Shown here: piece by piece, positions 63,996-64,000 of the stretch
How positions within the stretch are numbered: the stretch's first letter is position 1
How the letters are laid out: every line of letters starts with the position of its first letter
Assembly: GCF_947498095.1 (NCBI RefSeq)
Contig: NZ_CANMJE010000002.1
Span: 554,814-618,813, forward strand
Origin: an uncultured Shimia sp.
Lineage (GTDB): Bacteria; Pseudomonadota; Alphaproteobacteria; Rhodobacterales; Rhodobacteraceae
Length of the DNA stretch: 64,000 bases
Direction of reading: 5' to 3'
The notes under the pieces: model-generated
What the model was told of the DNA's origin: nothing
Seen by the model: only the letters and a program-made list of their open reading frames with translations
The model's database searches: none
Program-made: the position numbers and the translations under genes

Positions 63996-64000
63996 ATGGC
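63996..64000 (+). CDS. Start of a gene cut by the window edge
   Basis: ATGGC at the end of the window, seven bases after AGGAG. Only the first codon and two bases are visible, so nothing can be said about the product. Confidence 0.4.

Larger units (their letters stand above)
63572..64000. other. 429-bp region with no recognised gene
   Basis: Short open frames only (for example a 60-codon frame at 63594-63776 on the minus strand) with no family resemblance. It may hold decayed sequence. Its end carries a hairpin and ribosome site for a gene starting at the window edge. Confidence 0.5.

Overview
The window is a stretch of chromosome from a marine-type alphaproteobacterium, most likely a member of the Roseobacter group (Rhodobacterales). 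The evidence is the set of family hallmarks: an RNase E with a long acidic insert inside its S1 domain, the F1-ATPase zeta inhibitor, a HemB that lacks the zinc cysteines, a dctB/dctD pair, a corrinoid-protein/homocysteine-methyltransferase cluster, and a VPLPA-CTERM protein. Gene density is very high up to about 59.7 kb, with many 4-base stop/start overlaps.

Layout. 0-12 kb: a truncated secreted protein, a penicillin-acylase-type hydrolase, a beta-hydroxyacid dehydrogenase, a YSC84-like lipoprotein, hemB, a small membrane protein, mfd, and a DUF2092/peptidoglycan-binding pair. 12-17.5 kb: four minus-strand genes joined by ATGA overlaps (acyl-CoA ligase, DsbA-type oxidoreductase, K+ channel, MFS exporter), with a divergent XRE-cupin regulator and an SDR. 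17.5-22.2 kb: a DUF1638 protein, a corrinoid protein, a radical SAM repair-type gene behind a LexA box, a homocysteine methyltransferase and the zeta subunit. 22.4-24.1 kb: purC, purS, purQ. 24.2-28.9 kb: DctB/DctD-like two-component pair and a membrane adenylate cyclase. 28.9-35 kb: arylsulfatase, rne, TusA-like protein, ccdA. 35-43 kb: alpha/beta hydrolase plus P450, secreted HAD phosphatase, an orphan peptide-binding protein, a predicted small RNA, 3-hydroxybutyrate-type dehydrogenase and patatin. 43-51 kb: DUF502, psuG/psuK, ThiE-like, TfoX-like, TrmJ-like, ctaA, M32 carboxypeptidase. 51-59.7 kb: gyrA with two small downstream genes, DUF2855, a radical SAM enzyme, zwf and pgl.

After pgl the character changes. 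At 59,701 there is a 23-base copy of a tRNA-Gly 3' end, then a decayed P4-type integrase (three stops, two frameshifts) that runs into a 5'-truncated acetolactate-synthase-like pseudogene. Next comes an AT-rich region with an FNR-type box and a VPLPA-CTERM surface protein. This looks like the eroded edge of an integrated element that has landed just after zwf-pgl.

The most informative non-coding signals are: a self-contained promoter-hairpin-terminator unit (40,873-40,982) that looks like an unannotated small RNA; four copies of an intergenic repeat ending in a TATTT-GCCAAAA core; the LexA box over the promoter of the radical SAM gene; and the tRNA-Gly att remnant. Among proteins, the DctD-like activator lacking the GAFTGA loop and the split methionine-synthase-like cluster stand out. 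No intact RNA gene of a standard family, intact insertion sequence or CRISPR array was seen.
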